Made by a program: the position numbers and the translations under genes
The notes under the pieces: generated by a model
Databases searched by the model: none
Told to the model about the DNA's origin: nothing
Seen by the model: the letters and a program-made list of their open reading frames with translations, nothing else
Source of the DNA: M55B144 sp964550615
GTDB lineage: Bacteria; Bipolaricaulota; Bipolaricaulia; UBA7950; UBA9294
Length of the DNA: 64,000 nucleotides
Direction: 5' to 3'
Assembly: GCA_964550615.1 (NCBI GenBank)
Contig: CAZKAB010000006.1
Location: 4,337-68,336 of the forward strand
Part shown: piece after piece, positions 16,853 to 25,544 of the stretch
Layout: each line of letters begins with the position of its first letter
How positions within the stretch are numbered: position 1 is the stretch's first letter

Positions 16853-18303
16853 GAACGATATTCGACTACGAGGACCGGAAGACTACGGGCGCAATCGTCC
16901 CCGATCCTGACCTTGCCGGAGGTGGGACGGAAGCGCTTATGCCATCCACGCTTCTCCGCAAGGTGAAGCCGCGCATCCCCAATCTGAGTGAGCCTGAGGT
17001 GATTCGGCATTATACCGGCCTGTCAAAACTCAACTATGGTGTCGATGACGGCTTCTATCCGCTTGGAAGTTGTACGATGAAATACAACCCGAAGCTGAAC
17101 GAGGACCTGGCTCAGCTTCCGGGGTTTGCGGACCTGCATCCGCTTGTGGACGCAGATTTGGCCCAAGGCACCCTTGCCGTCCTTGCTGATATGTCCCGCC
17201 TGTTGCGGGGAATATCTGGCATGGCGGAGGTAACTCTTCAACCGGCGGCCGGTGCCCATGGCGAAGTTACCGGCATGTTTCTCATGAAGCGCTATTTTGA
17301 GACTCGCGGAGAACTCGGGCGAACGCGCATCCTCCTCCCTGATTCCGCTCATGGAACGAATCCTGCTTCGGCAGCAGCGGCTGGGTTCTCGGTAACGGAG
17401 ATCCGTTCGGGTGAAGATGGTCTGGTCGACCTCGGTGTGCTGAGAGAGGAGTTGGACGAGACGGTGGCCGGCATCATGCTTACTGTGCCCAACACACTCG
17501 GAATCTTTGAAGAACAGATACTTAAGATTACAGAGATGGTACATGCATCCGGCGGGCTGTGCTATTTCGACGGTGCGAACCTAAATGCCTTCTTGGGGCG
17601 CGCGCGCCCGGGAGACATGGGGGCCGACATCTTCCATTTTAACCTGCACAAGACGCTTTCCACGCCGCACGGCGGCGGCGGGCCGGGATCGGGTCCGGTC
17701 GCCGTGAGCGATAGTCTCGTTCCATTCCTCCCTATTCCTCGTATGGAAGAGGCGCAAGGATGCTACTCACTCAATTGGGAATATCCTCAGTCGATCGGAT
17801 GTGTCCATTCTTTCTACGGCAACTTTGGCGTGATCATCAAGGCGTACGCATATCTCCTCACCCTGGGCGATGCAGGTCTGCGCGAGGTAAGCGAGAATGC
17901 AGTACTGAACGCAAACTATCTCCAAGAGAAGCTCAAGCGCACCTACAAGCTTCCCTATGACCGCCTCTGCAAACACGAATTCGTCCTATCCGGCGACGGC
18001 ATGGGGAAGGATGTATCGACTCTCGATGTCGCCAAGCGACTTATCGATTTCGGATTTCACCCTCCTACGATCTACTTCCCGCTCATCGTCCATGAGGCGC
18101 TGATGATTGAACCGACCGAAAGCGAGAGGAAATCAACCCTCGACCAATTTGCCGCAGCGATGGAAAGGATCGCGCTGGAAGCGAAGGAGAGCCCAGATCT
18201 ACTGCGCGAAGCACCGCACAATGCGGCGACGAGGCGGTTGGACCAAACGCGGGCCGTACGCCAGCCGGTCTTTACGTATCCGTTTGATCAAGAGCAGGAA
18301 TAG
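16849..18303 (+). CDS. gcvPB: Glycine dehydrogenase (decarboxylating) subunit 2
   Basis: A 484-residue catalytic PLP subunit of P-protein. The Schiff-base lysine is in FHFNLHKTLSTPHGGGGPGSGP (near residue 268), with NYGVDDGFYPLGSCTMKYNP near the start and SAHGTNPASAAAAGF in the middle. It is the last gene of the operon; glmM converges 18 bases beyond, and I see no hairpin between them. Confidence 0.97.
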   Translation: MRTIFDYEDRKTTGAIVPDPDLAGGGTEALMPSTLLRKVKPRIPNLSEPEVIRHYTGLSKLNYGVDDGFYPLGSCTMKYNPKLNEDLAQLPGFADLHPLVDADLAQGTLAVLADMSRLLRGISGMAEVTLQPAAGAHGEVTGMFLMKRYFETRGELGRTRILLPDSAHGTNPASAAAAGFSVTEIRSGEDGLVDLGVLREELDETVAGIMLTVPNTLGIFEEQILKITEMVHASGGLCYFDGANLNAFLGRARPGDMGADIFHFNLHKTLSTPHGGGGPGSGPVAVSDSLVPFLPIPRMEEAQGCYSLNWEYPQSIGCVHSFYGNFGVIIKAYAYLLTLGDAGLREVSENAVLNANYLQEKLKRTYKLPYDRLCKHEFVLSGDGMGKDVSTLDVAKRLIDFGFHPPTIYFPLIVHEALMIEPTESERKSTLDQFAAAMERIALEAKESPDLLREAPHNAATRRLDQTRAVRQPVFTYPFDQEQE

Positions 18304-18321
18304 ATGTCGTCGATCTATTGG

Positions 18322-19668
18322 CTACCGTGAGTCTAGCGTGCTAGAGGCCTCGTTAATAGTGGCGACGAGATGCGCACAAATCGTGTCGCACAGCTTCCTA
18401 TCCGACGCTTCCACGAGGACACGCAGCACGGGCTGCGTTCCTGACGGGCGAACAATGATCCTCCCTTTTCCCTGCAAACGGTGCTCGCCATCGGCGATTG
18501 CGTCAGCCACCCGGGGCTGCGAGGCAAACTCGACAGGCTCTTTTGTCGGGATATCAACGCGCACTTGTGGGTAAAGCGGTATCTCTTCCGCCAAGTCGTG
18601 TAACGGAGTATCCCGTTCATGCGAGATCTCCAGTAGCTTCACCGCAGTAAGGATCCCGTCTCCGGTAGGGCTGTGGTCGGAAAAGATTATGTGACCGGAT
18701 TGTTCTCCGCCCAGCTGAGCGCCATGGGCGAGCATTGTCTGCGCGACATGCCGGTCACCGACCGGGGTGCGGATCATGCGCACCCCGCGATCGGCAAGGG
18801 TCTGTTCCAACCCCATGTTGCTCATTACCGTTGCCACGACGATCTCCGGATCGAGTCGGCCCTCCCGTTTCATGTGCAGTGCAGCCACGCCCAGCATGCG
18901 GTCGCCGTCGATGACTTCTCCGGTGGGCGATAGGAGAAGAACACGGTCGCCATCACCGTCGAATGCGATTCCCAAGTCGGCTCGATGCTGAAGTACCGCC
19001 GCTCGCAGTGGCCTAAGGTCTGTTGACCCGCATTCTTCGTTAATGTGTTTGCCGTCAGGGGTCGTGTGCAGCTCGACGACACGCGCGTTGAAGTGCCTGA
19101 GGACATGAGGCGCAATCGCGCCGGTAGCGCCGTATGCGCAATCGACAACGATCGTGCAACCGGAGAGATCTATCTCCTCAATCTCGATCGTTCCAGTAAG
19201 GAAGGCGGCGTAACGCGTCGCCGCTGCTTCCAGTGGCACAATCGATCCCACTGAATGCGAGCGGGCGGGAAGGTTACAATACATTCGCTCGATCTCTCGT
19301 TCCTCTTCGATCGTGAGTTTCATCCCACGTTGATCGAAGAACTTGATTCCATTGTCCCCAGGTTCATTGTGCGAAGCGGAGATGACTGCGCCAAGATCGG
19401 CACGCTCATCTTTGATCAGGAACGAGATGGCGGGTGTGGGGATGATGCCGGCAAGGAACACGTCCACCCCGCTCGAAGCAAACCCCGCGGCCAGCGCTCC
19501 CTCGAACATCGGACCGCTCACGCGGGTGTCGCGGCCAACAATAACCCGCCCCCCTGGGGGAACAAGTCTCGCGGAAGTGGCGCGCGCCAGCGCAATGGCA
19601 AGTTCGGCGGTGATCTCATCGTTTGCGTGCCCTCGCACTCCGTCAGTGCCGAACAAATCCTTCATCAT
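18322..19668 (-). CDS. glmM: Phosphoglucosamine mutase
   Basis: About 448 residues, converting glucosamine-6-phosphate to glucosamine-1-phosphate for peptidoglycan. The start is MMKDLFGTDGVRG; the phosphoserine is Ser99 in ISASHNEPGDNG, the metal loop is FDGDGDR, sugar binding GGEQSGHII, and phosphate binding RPSGTQPVLRV. ATG at 19668 overlaps the stop of the upstream exported-protein gene. The predicted frame runs open far upstream, but homology begins only here. Confidence 0.95.
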   Translation of the reverse strand: MMKDLFGTDGVRGHANDEITAELAIALARATSARLVPPGGRVIVGRDTRVSGPMFEGALAAGFASSGVDVFLAGIIPTPAISFLIKDERADLGAVISASHNEPGDNGIKFFDQRGMKLTIEEEREIERMYCNLPARSHSVGSIVPLEAAATRYAAFLTGTIEIEEIDLSGCTIVVDCAYGATGAIAPHVLRHFNARVVELHTTPDGKHINEECGSTDLRPLRAAVLQHRADLGIAFDGDGDRVLLLSPTGEVIDGDRMLGVAALHMKREGRLDPEIVVATVMSNMGLEQTLADRGVRMIRTPVGDRHVAQTMLAHGAQLGGEQSGHIIFSDHSPTGDGILTAVKLLEISHERDTPLHDLAEEIPLYPQVRVDIPTKEPVEFASQPRVADAIADGEHRLQGKGRIIVRPSGTQPVLRVLVEASDRKLCDTICAHLVATINEASSTLDSR

Positions 19669-20126
19669 GGTGCCCAGCCACCGCCGATGCTCACCAGGGG
19701 CGGGCCGAGCGCCAGCGGATAGATGATCTCCCCTCTGATCCCGACCTGAAAAGCATCCTCGATCGAAAATCGGTATGCGATGCCTGCCCCGAGGACGAGC
19801 GATGGAAACCTTGCGGCAAGATCGAAGTAGGAAACGCCAACCGTGGCGCGGATAAGGCTGCTCCCCAAGCTCTCTTGGTCGGTAAGCGCCATCTCGACGC
19901 CTCCCAACAAGAGGGTCCTTCCGTCGGGGGTAAGTAGCAGACATGCGGTGGTCCATCCAAAGGAAACTCGGGTTCCGACCTCAATGCCGATCATGGCCGG
20001 CATCTGTCCAAGCGGGAGAATGACCCTGACGCCTATGTAGTCAACGCCTGCGGCGACACATGCTGGCGCGATAATGACGGCAAACACAAACAAGGCAAGG
20101 CAGCTATTTCTCACATGACGTAGCAT
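19665..20126 (-). CDS. Small exported protein, possible beta-barrel
   Basis: A 153-residue protein with a signal peptide (hydrophobic residues about 8-25, ending ACVAA). The rest alternates polar and hydrophobic residues with many glycines, as in small outer-membrane barrels, and ends in SIGGGWAP. I recognise no family. A promoter with its predicted start one base before the ATG suggests a leaderless transcript that reads on into glmM by a 4-base overlap. Coupling to a cell-wall gene hints at an envelope role. Confidence 0.65.
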   Translation of the reverse strand: MLRHVRNSCLALFVFAVIIAPACVAAGVDYIGVRVILPLGQMPAMIGIEVGTRVSFGWTTACLLLTPDGRTLLLGGVEMALTDQESLGSSLIRATVGVSYFDLAARFPSLVLGAGIAYRFSIEDAFQVGIRGEIIYPLALGPPLVSIGGGWAP

Positions 20127-20133
20127 TACTGTG

Positions 20134-20163
20134 AGTATATCCGCTTGTACACCCGACGGGCAA
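20134..20163 (-). promoter_or_regulatory. Promoter for the exported protein and glmM
   Basis: TTGCCC (20158-20163) and TATACT (20134-20139) on the minus strand are 18 bases apart. The expected start near 20127 falls one base before the ATG at 20126, and there is no ribosome binding site. Confidence 0.5.
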
Positions 20164-20166
20164 TGC

Positions 20167-21798
20167 TTACTTGGATTCGGGCCTTACGATGTCGCCGATC
20201 TGAGGATCGAAGTCGGCCGTGCGCACTGCATAGCAGACGCGATCATGCACCTCAGTTACGACAATCTCTCCCTTTATCCCGAGCGTGTCATAGGCAAGGA
20301 TATCGCCTGTCGCAGGGTCGATGACGACATTTGTCGTCGACAAGACTTGGAAGAAGTCTCCCTTGTGCACACCGGCGCCGGCGCCGATGTTGACCGCAAT
20401 CCGGCCGTCAGGAAGAATAGCCGCTATCTGTCCCTCGCTCTTTCTTGTCGAGGGGAGCATCGATTCTGCGGCGCCGCGAGATGCAATTACCCCCGCCGCC
20501 GCGTTATCCATTCCGACGACCAAACTCGACACAAGCTGACCGAGGGCACTATTAGTCGCCTTCCCCACGATTGTTTCGTCGAATTGGCCGGTTCCTACCG
20601 TGATCTCGTCCATCAATGGGAATGGCTGCCCGGCACCGGGGCGAATCTGAAAACCGGCCGTGGCGACGTATGATGTTCCATCCCATAGCTTGGCGGTGTA
20701 GAATCCTGGGCTCAACTGAACACCGCTGGTATCGCGTTGATCCCAGAACCATTCACCACAGCTTCCGGTGTTAATGAACCTGTAGTCGAGCCATTTGAGC
20801 GGAGTGCCGCTGCTTCCATCAATCTCGACGCCGTACCAGCCGGAAGGGCCGGAATTCATGTATCCGAAGTGCGCTGTTTCGCCTATGTAGTAGGACGATT
20901 TGTCGGTGCGAAGTCCGCCGGTGCATACATTGACCGTGACAGGTTGCGTGAGGGAAAGGATCTTGCCGATATCGACCGAGAAGCCGGTTGAGCCCTCAGC
21001 ACTCCCCTCCGAATTGAACGCGCCCATGATCTCAGATGTGTACACATTCACCAGCCGTGCAGACATCGCAACATTGACCGACGCACTGCTGACGCTGAAG
21101 AAACCGAGGCTAAGCGCCGACTGTTGTACGTTGACCTTGGTCACTGAACCGACGATTAGCAGATCGGCGCCGAGTAGCTGGCCGGCAGTTGCGAGATCGG
21201 ACGTTATCGCCGGATTAAGCCCCCGTTCCTGCATTACGGACTCGAGTTCACCTCGTTCGAGCACACGCACTCCACTGTTCACAAGGCGCTCGATTAGTTC
21301 GTCCGCTACTCCATCACCCACGTTAATAAAACCAGATCCGCTACGATCCTCGAATCTCGCCACTGCCACCTTGATGTTTGAGAGGCTAGAAGTCTCTAGA
21401 TTTATGGTTACGGGAAACGTAAGTGTTTGAGAGTTGTTCGTCTCGTTTGACTCGTCGACTCTGTCAAGCGGCTGATCGGCATCAACTGTTATGGTGTGCG
21501 ATCCTGCTTCTGCCGGCCAAGTAACCGAAACATCTTTCGATCGTCCGGCATTGATGCCAAACGGAATAGAAGGTGCGTCAATCTGGAAACCGTCCATGAG
21601 GAATCTGACGTTGAAACGCTCGGTAGAGTTGCTCGATCCTATGTTTTCTACAGTTGCTGTAATCGTCACCATTTGTCCGATAGTCGGATTGCTGGGAGAT
21701 AAGCTGATATCAGCGACTATGAGGTCGGGAGCCGCCATACCGAGCACCGACGCAAGCAGAACGCACGACACTAGGACAAATGGTATGGAACGCTTCAC
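20167..21798 (-). CDS. Exported CARDB plus CsgG-like protein
   Basis: About 543 residues. A signal peptide (to about residue 23) is followed by a CARDB Ig-like adhesion domain (about 24-125: ISLSPSNPTIGQMVTITATV, then VDESNETNNSQTL), then a CsgG-like domain (about 130-270: NIKVAVARFEDRSGSG, DELIERLVNSGVRVLERGEL, GQLLGADLLIVGSVT). A later region holds Trp/Tyr-rich beta segments and a C-terminal domain. CsgG domains normally build or sense outer-membrane secretion channels. GTG at 21798 follows AAGGAGG with 5 bases spacing; an upstream TTG is weaker. Role is unknown. Confidence 0.75.
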   Translation of the reverse strand: MKRSIPFVLVSCVLLASVLGMAAPDLIVADISLSPSNPTIGQMVTITATVENIGSSNSTERFNVRFLMDGFQIDAPSIPFGINAGRSKDVSVTWPAEAGSHTITVDADQPLDRVDESNETNNSQTLTFPVTINLETSSLSNIKVAVARFEDRSGSGFINVGDGVADELIERLVNSGVRVLERGELESVMQERGLNPAITSDLATAGQLLGADLLIVGSVTKVNVQQSALSLGFFSVSSASVNVAMSARLVNVYTSEIMGAFNSEGSAEGSTGFSVDIGKILSLTQPVTVNVCTGGLRTDKSSYYIGETAHFGYMNSGPSGWYGVEIDGSSGTPLKWLDYRFINTGSCGEWFWDQRDTSGVQLSPGFYTAKLWDGTSYVATAGFQIRPGAGQPFPLMDEITVGTGQFDETIVGKATNSALGQLVSSLVVGMDNAAAGVIASRGAAESMLPSTRKSEGQIAAILPDGRIAVNIGAGAGVHKGDFFQVLSTTNVVIDPATGDILAYDTLGIKGEIVVTEVHDRVCYAVRTADFDPQIGDIVRPESK

Positions 21799-21882
21799 TA
21801 AATCCTCCTTCAATGTTCAATACTAACTTTCCACAACTATCTACACGAAGATACCGCAAGTTGTTTCACCCGGGCCGGATGT

Positions 21883-23142
21883 TCAGTGCGAGGATGTCTC
21901 CGTTCTGCTCACACGTATGACTGGAAACACTATCAGTGTCAGAAATGCAACGATCATCAGCGCCATTCCTATCCCGAGTCTGTCAGCTGCATAACCAACA
22001 AGTGGCGCCAACCCCGCCATGAACAAGGTGCGCAGTTGCGACTCGACCGACAAACCGGTTGCCATCGTATGGTGTGGTATAAGATCCGCAAGGTACCCGA
22101 CAAGGATAGGTCTTCTTGCGTTCTGCAGCATGAACAAGCTGAGAAAACAGACTATCGAGACGCTGTAGATCTTTGTCGACATGCCGATTCCTGCGCCCAA
22201 CAGAAGGATTGCGCTCAGGACATAGATGATGTCCGCTGCCCTTTCCATCTGCCCCATGTGTCTGTGAATCCTACCCGCTTGCGAGGCGGCATAGGTCGTT
22301 CCCAAGTAGATGACGAAGTACAGTGCGCCGACGATAAGGGCCACTCGCTGATCGCCGCCTAAAGATAGGATTATCGGGAGAGCGATCGCTTGTGCCTGCA
22401 GCACCGGCTGCAGGTAGTCCTTTGTCGATTTGAAAACGGCATCGAATGTGGCGCTGTTTACGAGACCTCGCACAAGCGATCGCTCTCTTAACATTTGTAG
22501 TGAGGCAGACAACGTTAGGTGGAATTGCTCAATCATTCGCCGCAACCAGTGGCCGGTGCTCTTCATGCGCACACCATCGAGTTCTTTGGGATACGAGAGC
22601 ATCAATAATATTGCCAGTAAGTATGGAATGATCGATGCAAGAAACACGATGCGATAGCTGCCCGCGTAGAACACGAGTCCGGCAGCAACCAGCGCCGCTA
22701 TCGCCGAACCAAACTGTGACGCAGCGCGCGTGTGGCCGTAGTACTCGACCTTCTGTTCGACAATCCCTTTCAGCCTAAGATACTCGAGGATCAAAGCTTT
22801 ATGCGTTCCAGAGCGAAACGCCTCCCCAAAGGCGAAGAAGACCATCGCCAACGCGTAGACACCGAAGTGAGGAAACAAGTAGAACAGGGCAAACGAGATG
22901 AGATAAGCGGAGAACGAGGCAAGCATCGATCTGCGCCGACCGTAGGCATCGGCCACGATCCCTGTAGGTATCTCGAGTATGTTGGTTGAGATCTCTCGAA
23001 TGGAGAACAGTATGCCTATTTCGAGGAACGACAATCCCATCTCTCGGAAGAAGAGGATGAGAAACGGGTCGAAAAACCGAAGATTCTTGAGGAACCCATA
23101 GGCACGGAACTTGTGGTACATCAAGTCCTTGGGGAACGCCAC
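21883..23142 (-). CDS. Major facilitator superfamily transporter
   Basis: A 419-residue protein with about 12 hydrophobic segments. The loop between helices 2 and 3 reads GIVADAYGRRRSM, the MFS motif A pattern, and the second half repeats it weakly at AGRIHRHMGQ. The substrate cannot be told; multidrug or metabolite export is typical of such members. GTG at 23142 starts 2 bases after the HD-GYP stop, so it is cotranscribed with that gene. Confidence 0.85.
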   Translation of the reverse strand: MAFPKDLMYHKFRAYGFLKNLRFFDPFLILFFREMGLSFLEIGILFSIREISTNILEIPTGIVADAYGRRRSMLASFSAYLISFALFYLFPHFGVYALAMVFFAFGEAFRSGTHKALILEYLRLKGIVEQKVEYYGHTRAASQFGSAIAALVAAGLVFYAGSYRIVFLASIIPYLLAILLMLSYPKELDGVRMKSTGHWLRRMIEQFHLTLSASLQMLRERSLVRGLVNSATFDAVFKSTKDYLQPVLQAQAIALPIILSLGGDQRVALIVGALYFVIYLGTTYAASQAGRIHRHMGQMERAADIIYVLSAILLLGAGIGMSTKIYSVSIVCFLSLFMLQNARRPILVGYLADLIPHHTMATGLSVESQLRTLFMAGLAPLVGYAADRLGIGMALMIVAFLTLIVFPVIRVSRTETSSH

Positions 23143-23144
23143 TG

Positions 23145-24413
23145 CTATTCCTCTTGAGAAGAAAGGATGCGCTTCAGGGCATCAGTTACACCTGGGTCGA
23201 GCTCGCTACCACGCATTTCTCCTATCATTTCAATCGATTCCTCATGAGTGAACGCCTTGCGGTACGGTCGATCGGTGGAGAGGGCATCATAAACATCGGC
23301 TGCCGCGATGATACGTGCGACAATGGGAATTTCGTCTCCCTTCAAACCGTCAGGATACCCGCTTCCGTTCCATCGTTCATGTTCATGACGCACCGCATTG
23401 GCAACGTGACTGTAGATCTCTAATCCCTCGATTAGTTCGGCGCTGATAACAGGATGCCGTTTCATTGTCTCCCACTCGGCATCGTCCAGTGGTCCCGGCT
23501 TGAGGAGAACTGCATCGGGAATCGCCACCTTGCCGATATCATGCACCCTTGCCGCAATGTCGATCTTCTCAATCTCCCGCTCAGAAAGACCCATTTCTTG
23601 ACCTATCTTCACGGAAAGCTCGGCGACGGAACTCGAATGCACCGCCGTGTAGTGGTCACGCTCATCTAGTATACGTGAGATCTTCTCGAAAGTCTTTCGC
23701 GCTTCGGTCTGCAATTGGAGATAGCTACGAAACGAAACGTGGACAAGTACCAGCGGGATGAGAGCCAGGAAGACATGCCACACCGAGATCGAATAGAGGA
23801 CCGTGAGCAAGAGAGCGGACACACATAGCACAAGGTACTGAAGAGCGAACTCGCGAATGCTCTTCCAAAGCCCGTAGAAGAATCCCCCCCCACTGGAAAG
23901 AGAGACGACCCCCCTGACAAGTGCCAGATTGACAACTGAGTACGAAAGAAACATGCCAATCGCCCATAGATAATCATTCGGTGACTGAAGCCCAACGGCG
24001 GCGTGGCCCGATGCTCGCAGCACGAAACCTGCAACAGTTACAGCTACCACAAGCTGCCCGACGTTGAATGCTATGGGAACGATCATGTTCCAGGCACTTT
24101 TTCCCCTCTGCCCCCAACGAAGAAGCAGCTCAGAGATGAGAGAAGATGAGAAGACTAGGAATACAGCAAGCGAAGGACCGAGGATAAACAGAGCTGCGAG
24201 GTTTATCGCTATGCAACTGGATATCTCCCACTTGTAAGAAGGGATCCACGTGGCATAGAGTTCAGCCAGTACGGCAAGGACCAGAAAGATCGCAAGTAAG
24301 GTGATTTGATCCGCGCTGGGACGAGTGATCGAGTATCCAGCATACGCGAGAGAGGTGATACAAAGAACGACGAGGATCGCGACGAACAGCCTCGCTCGAA
24401 TTGGTAAGTTCAT
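23145..24413 (-). CDS. Membrane HD-GYP domain protein
   Basis: A 422-residue protein: about eight membrane helices (about 5-215), a short linker, then an HD-GYP domain (about 240-415). The domain has ERDHYTAVHSSSVAEL, AARVHDIGKVAIPD, HEHERWNGSGYPDGLKGDEIP and DVYDALSTDRPYRKA, including the HD and GYP signatures expected for cyclic-di-GMP hydrolysis. ATG at 24413 follows GGGAGAG. The sensor half is of the MASE or 5TM type and its signal is unknown. It is followed by the MFS gene and preceded by a terminator that separates it from the micropeptide genes. Confidence 0.88.
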   Translation of the reverse strand: MNLPIRARLFVAILVVLCITSLAYAGYSITRPSADQITLLAIFLVLAVLAELYATWIPSYKWEISSCIAINLAALFILGPSLAVFLVFSSSLISELLLRWGQRGKSAWNMIVPIAFNVGQLVVAVTVAGFVLRASGHAAVGLQSPNDYLWAIGMFLSYSVVNLALVRGVVSLSSGGGFFYGLWKSIREFALQYLVLCVSALLLTVLYSISVWHVFLALIPLVLVHVSFRSYLQLQTEARKTFEKISRILDERDHYTAVHSSSVAELSVKIGQEMGLSEREIEKIDIAARVHDIGKVAIPDAVLLKPGPLDDAEWETMKRHPVISAELIEGLEIYSHVANAVRHEHERWNGSGYPDGLKGDEIPIVARIIAAADVYDALSTDRPYRKAFTHEESIEMIGEMRGSELDPGVTDALKRILSSQEE

Positions 24414-24432
24414 CTCTCTCCCAAGAATGAAA

Positions 24433-24480
24433 TAGCCCAACCGCCCCCTATATCATACCAGAAAAGAGGCGGTTGGGCTA
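24433..24480 (-). terminator. Strong 13-bp hairpin after the micropeptide genes
   Basis: TAGCCCAACCGCC (24433-24445) and GGCGGTTGGGCTA (24468-24480) form a perfect 13-bp stem with a 22-base loop. On the minus strand it is followed by TTTCATTCTT. It lies after the second micropeptide stop and before HD-GYP. The loop contains TGGTATGAT on the minus strand, an extended -10 that could restart transcription for HD-GYP. Confidence 0.7.
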
Positions 24481-24494
24481 GTCACTAACTAGAC

Positions 24495-24641
24495 TTACGG
24501 ATGCCACTTGACGTTCGCGCCAAGGATCAACCCGAGCGACGCGATCATCAGCAGATAGTATATGCCTTTATTGTTAAGGAGTCGTGCAACTACCTTATTG
24601 AGTCTCTGACCGGGATTGCTGTTGTATCCTTCCCATTTCAT
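24495..24641 (-). CDS. 48-residue membrane micropeptide, paralogue B
   Basis: This frame is too short for most gene finders. It starts with MKWEGYNSNPGQRLNK, has one hydrophobic helix (YYLLMIASLGLILGAN) and ends NVKWHP. The ATG has CCAAGGAGG at good spacing. It shares its last 24 residues or so with paralogue A just upstream: the two agree at almost every residue but differ at about ten synonymous codons, which is strong evidence that both are translated and under selection. No family is recognised. Confidence 0.8.
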   Translation of the reverse strand: MKWEGYNSNPGQRLNKVVARLLNNKGIYYLLMIASLGLILGANVKWHP

Positions 24642-24658
24642 CGTGTGCCTCCTTGGCT

Positions 24659-24766
24659 CTACGGATGCCACTTTACATTTGCACCGAGGGCGAGACCCAA
24701 CGCAGCGATCATCAGCAGGTAGTACAGGCCTTTGCTGCCAACAAACTTCTGGACGATTCTCTTCAT
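24659..24766 (-). CDS. 35-residue membrane micropeptide, paralogue A
   Basis: A 35-residue peptide starting MKRIVQKFVGSKG, with the hydrophobic segment YYLLMIAALGLALGAN and the end NVKWHP. It has a strong TAGGAGGTAA before its ATG. It lies 17 bases before paralogue B on the same strand, so they form a two-gene operon. Positive N-terminus, single helix and invariant KWHP tail would fit a small membrane protein or a processed signal peptide; nothing in the sequence decides this. Confidence 0.8.
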   Translation of the reverse strand: MKRIVQKFVGSKGLYYLLMIAALGLALGANVKWHP

Positions 24767-24779
24767 CGCATTACCTCCT

Positions 24780-25056
24780 AAGGGTAAATCCTTTGACACA
24801 CAGCGACGGATTGCCTCGCCCGTCGCAATCTTGTAGCAGTAGGACCAACTCAGTGTTTCGACATGGCACTGATACATTTTCTAAGAATGATGCTATCAAC
24901 GCCTATCTCCAGCTATCACCTCCGTTGGCAAGATTCGAACAGACTCTCCTGCCTCCCAGGAGAGTCGCTTGTCGCTTCTACCGGCAAACAGATAACTGAA
25001 CGTAGCAAAACCGGCACCAACGTAAACTAAGCTATGATAAATCAACTCAAACAAAA
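24780..25056 (-). other. Gene-free leader region upstream of the micropeptides, with hairpins
   Basis: Between the hup terminator and the first micropeptide lie about 280 bases without a convincing gene. Two stable hairpins are visible: GACTCTCCT/AGGAGAGTC (24942-24950 with 24958-24966, 7-base loop) and GCGACGG/CCGTCGC (24803-24809 with 24820-24826, 10-base loop). On the minus strand TTGATA near 24890 is a possible -35 but has no good -10. The region may be a structured 5' leader or a small RNA. Confidence 0.4.
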
Positions 25057-25109
25057 CGACAGCTCAATCGCCCTTGCTCAAAACTCAATTAAGGTCGTTT
25101 GAGCTGTCG
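25057..25109 (-). terminator. Terminator of hup
   Basis: CGACAGCTCAA (25057-25067) and TTGAGCTGTCG (25099-25109) form an 11-bp stem with a 31-base loop. On the minus strand the stem is followed by TTTTGTTT, so it ends the hup transcript. Confidence 0.6.
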
Positions 25110-25189
25110 CTTTTGGAGATGCGCCTCCCTTTCCCCAAACGCTTCACCTAAGGCGACAAGGGACACACGTGCACGTGACCGCCCTCATC

Positions 25190-25510
25190 CTACTTCTTCA
25201 CCTTAAGCTCAGATCCAACAGTAACTACCTTTAGCTTCTTCGCCACGATCTCCTTGAGGTTCTTACCTGGCTTGAAGGCAGGTACGACCTTCTTTGGCAC
25301 CGTTATCCGTTTCTGGGTCTGAGGATTGATTCGCTTGGATTCCTTGCGAGCACGGGCTTCGAACTTGCCGAACCCGGTCAGCAGAACCTCTTCGTTAGAC
25401 ACCAAGGCAGCGGTGATCAGATCGATTACCGCATCAAGCGCCTTACGCGCATCCTTCTTGGTCAAGCCGGTCTTCGTAGCAAGCTTGTCTACGAACTCCC
25501 CTTTGTTCAC
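25190..25510 (-). CDS. hup: HU-family DNA-binding protein
   Basis: A 106-residue histone-like protein. It has the HU core: NKGEFVDKLATKTGLTKKDA, LLTGFGKFEARARKESKRIN with the beta-arm, PQTQKRITVPKKVVPAFKPG and a C-terminal extension KKLKVVTVGSELKVKK beyond the usual 90 residues. GTG at 25510 follows AAGGGGGTGA. It is monocistronic, with its own terminator and a perfect consensus promoter, as expected for an abundant nucleoid protein. Confidence 0.95.
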   Translation of the reverse strand: MNKGEFVDKLATKTGLTKKDARKALDAVIDLITAALVSNEEVLLTGFGKFEARARKESKRINPQTQKRITVPKKVVPAFKPGKNLKEIVAKKLKVVTVGSELKVKK

Positions 25511-25544
25511 CTTGTCACCCCCTTTCTTCAGGAGAATTTCAACC

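Noticed and set aside
24920..24990. tRNA-like segment with TTCGAATC on the minus strand
   Set aside because: The 9-bp hairpin gives a 7-base loop without U at position 33, and no T-arm or acceptor stem pairs around the TTCGAATC.
25166..25177. 12-base palindrome CACGTGCACGTG after hup
   Set aside because: It is short, has no loop to form a terminator and no partner site; it may be chance.
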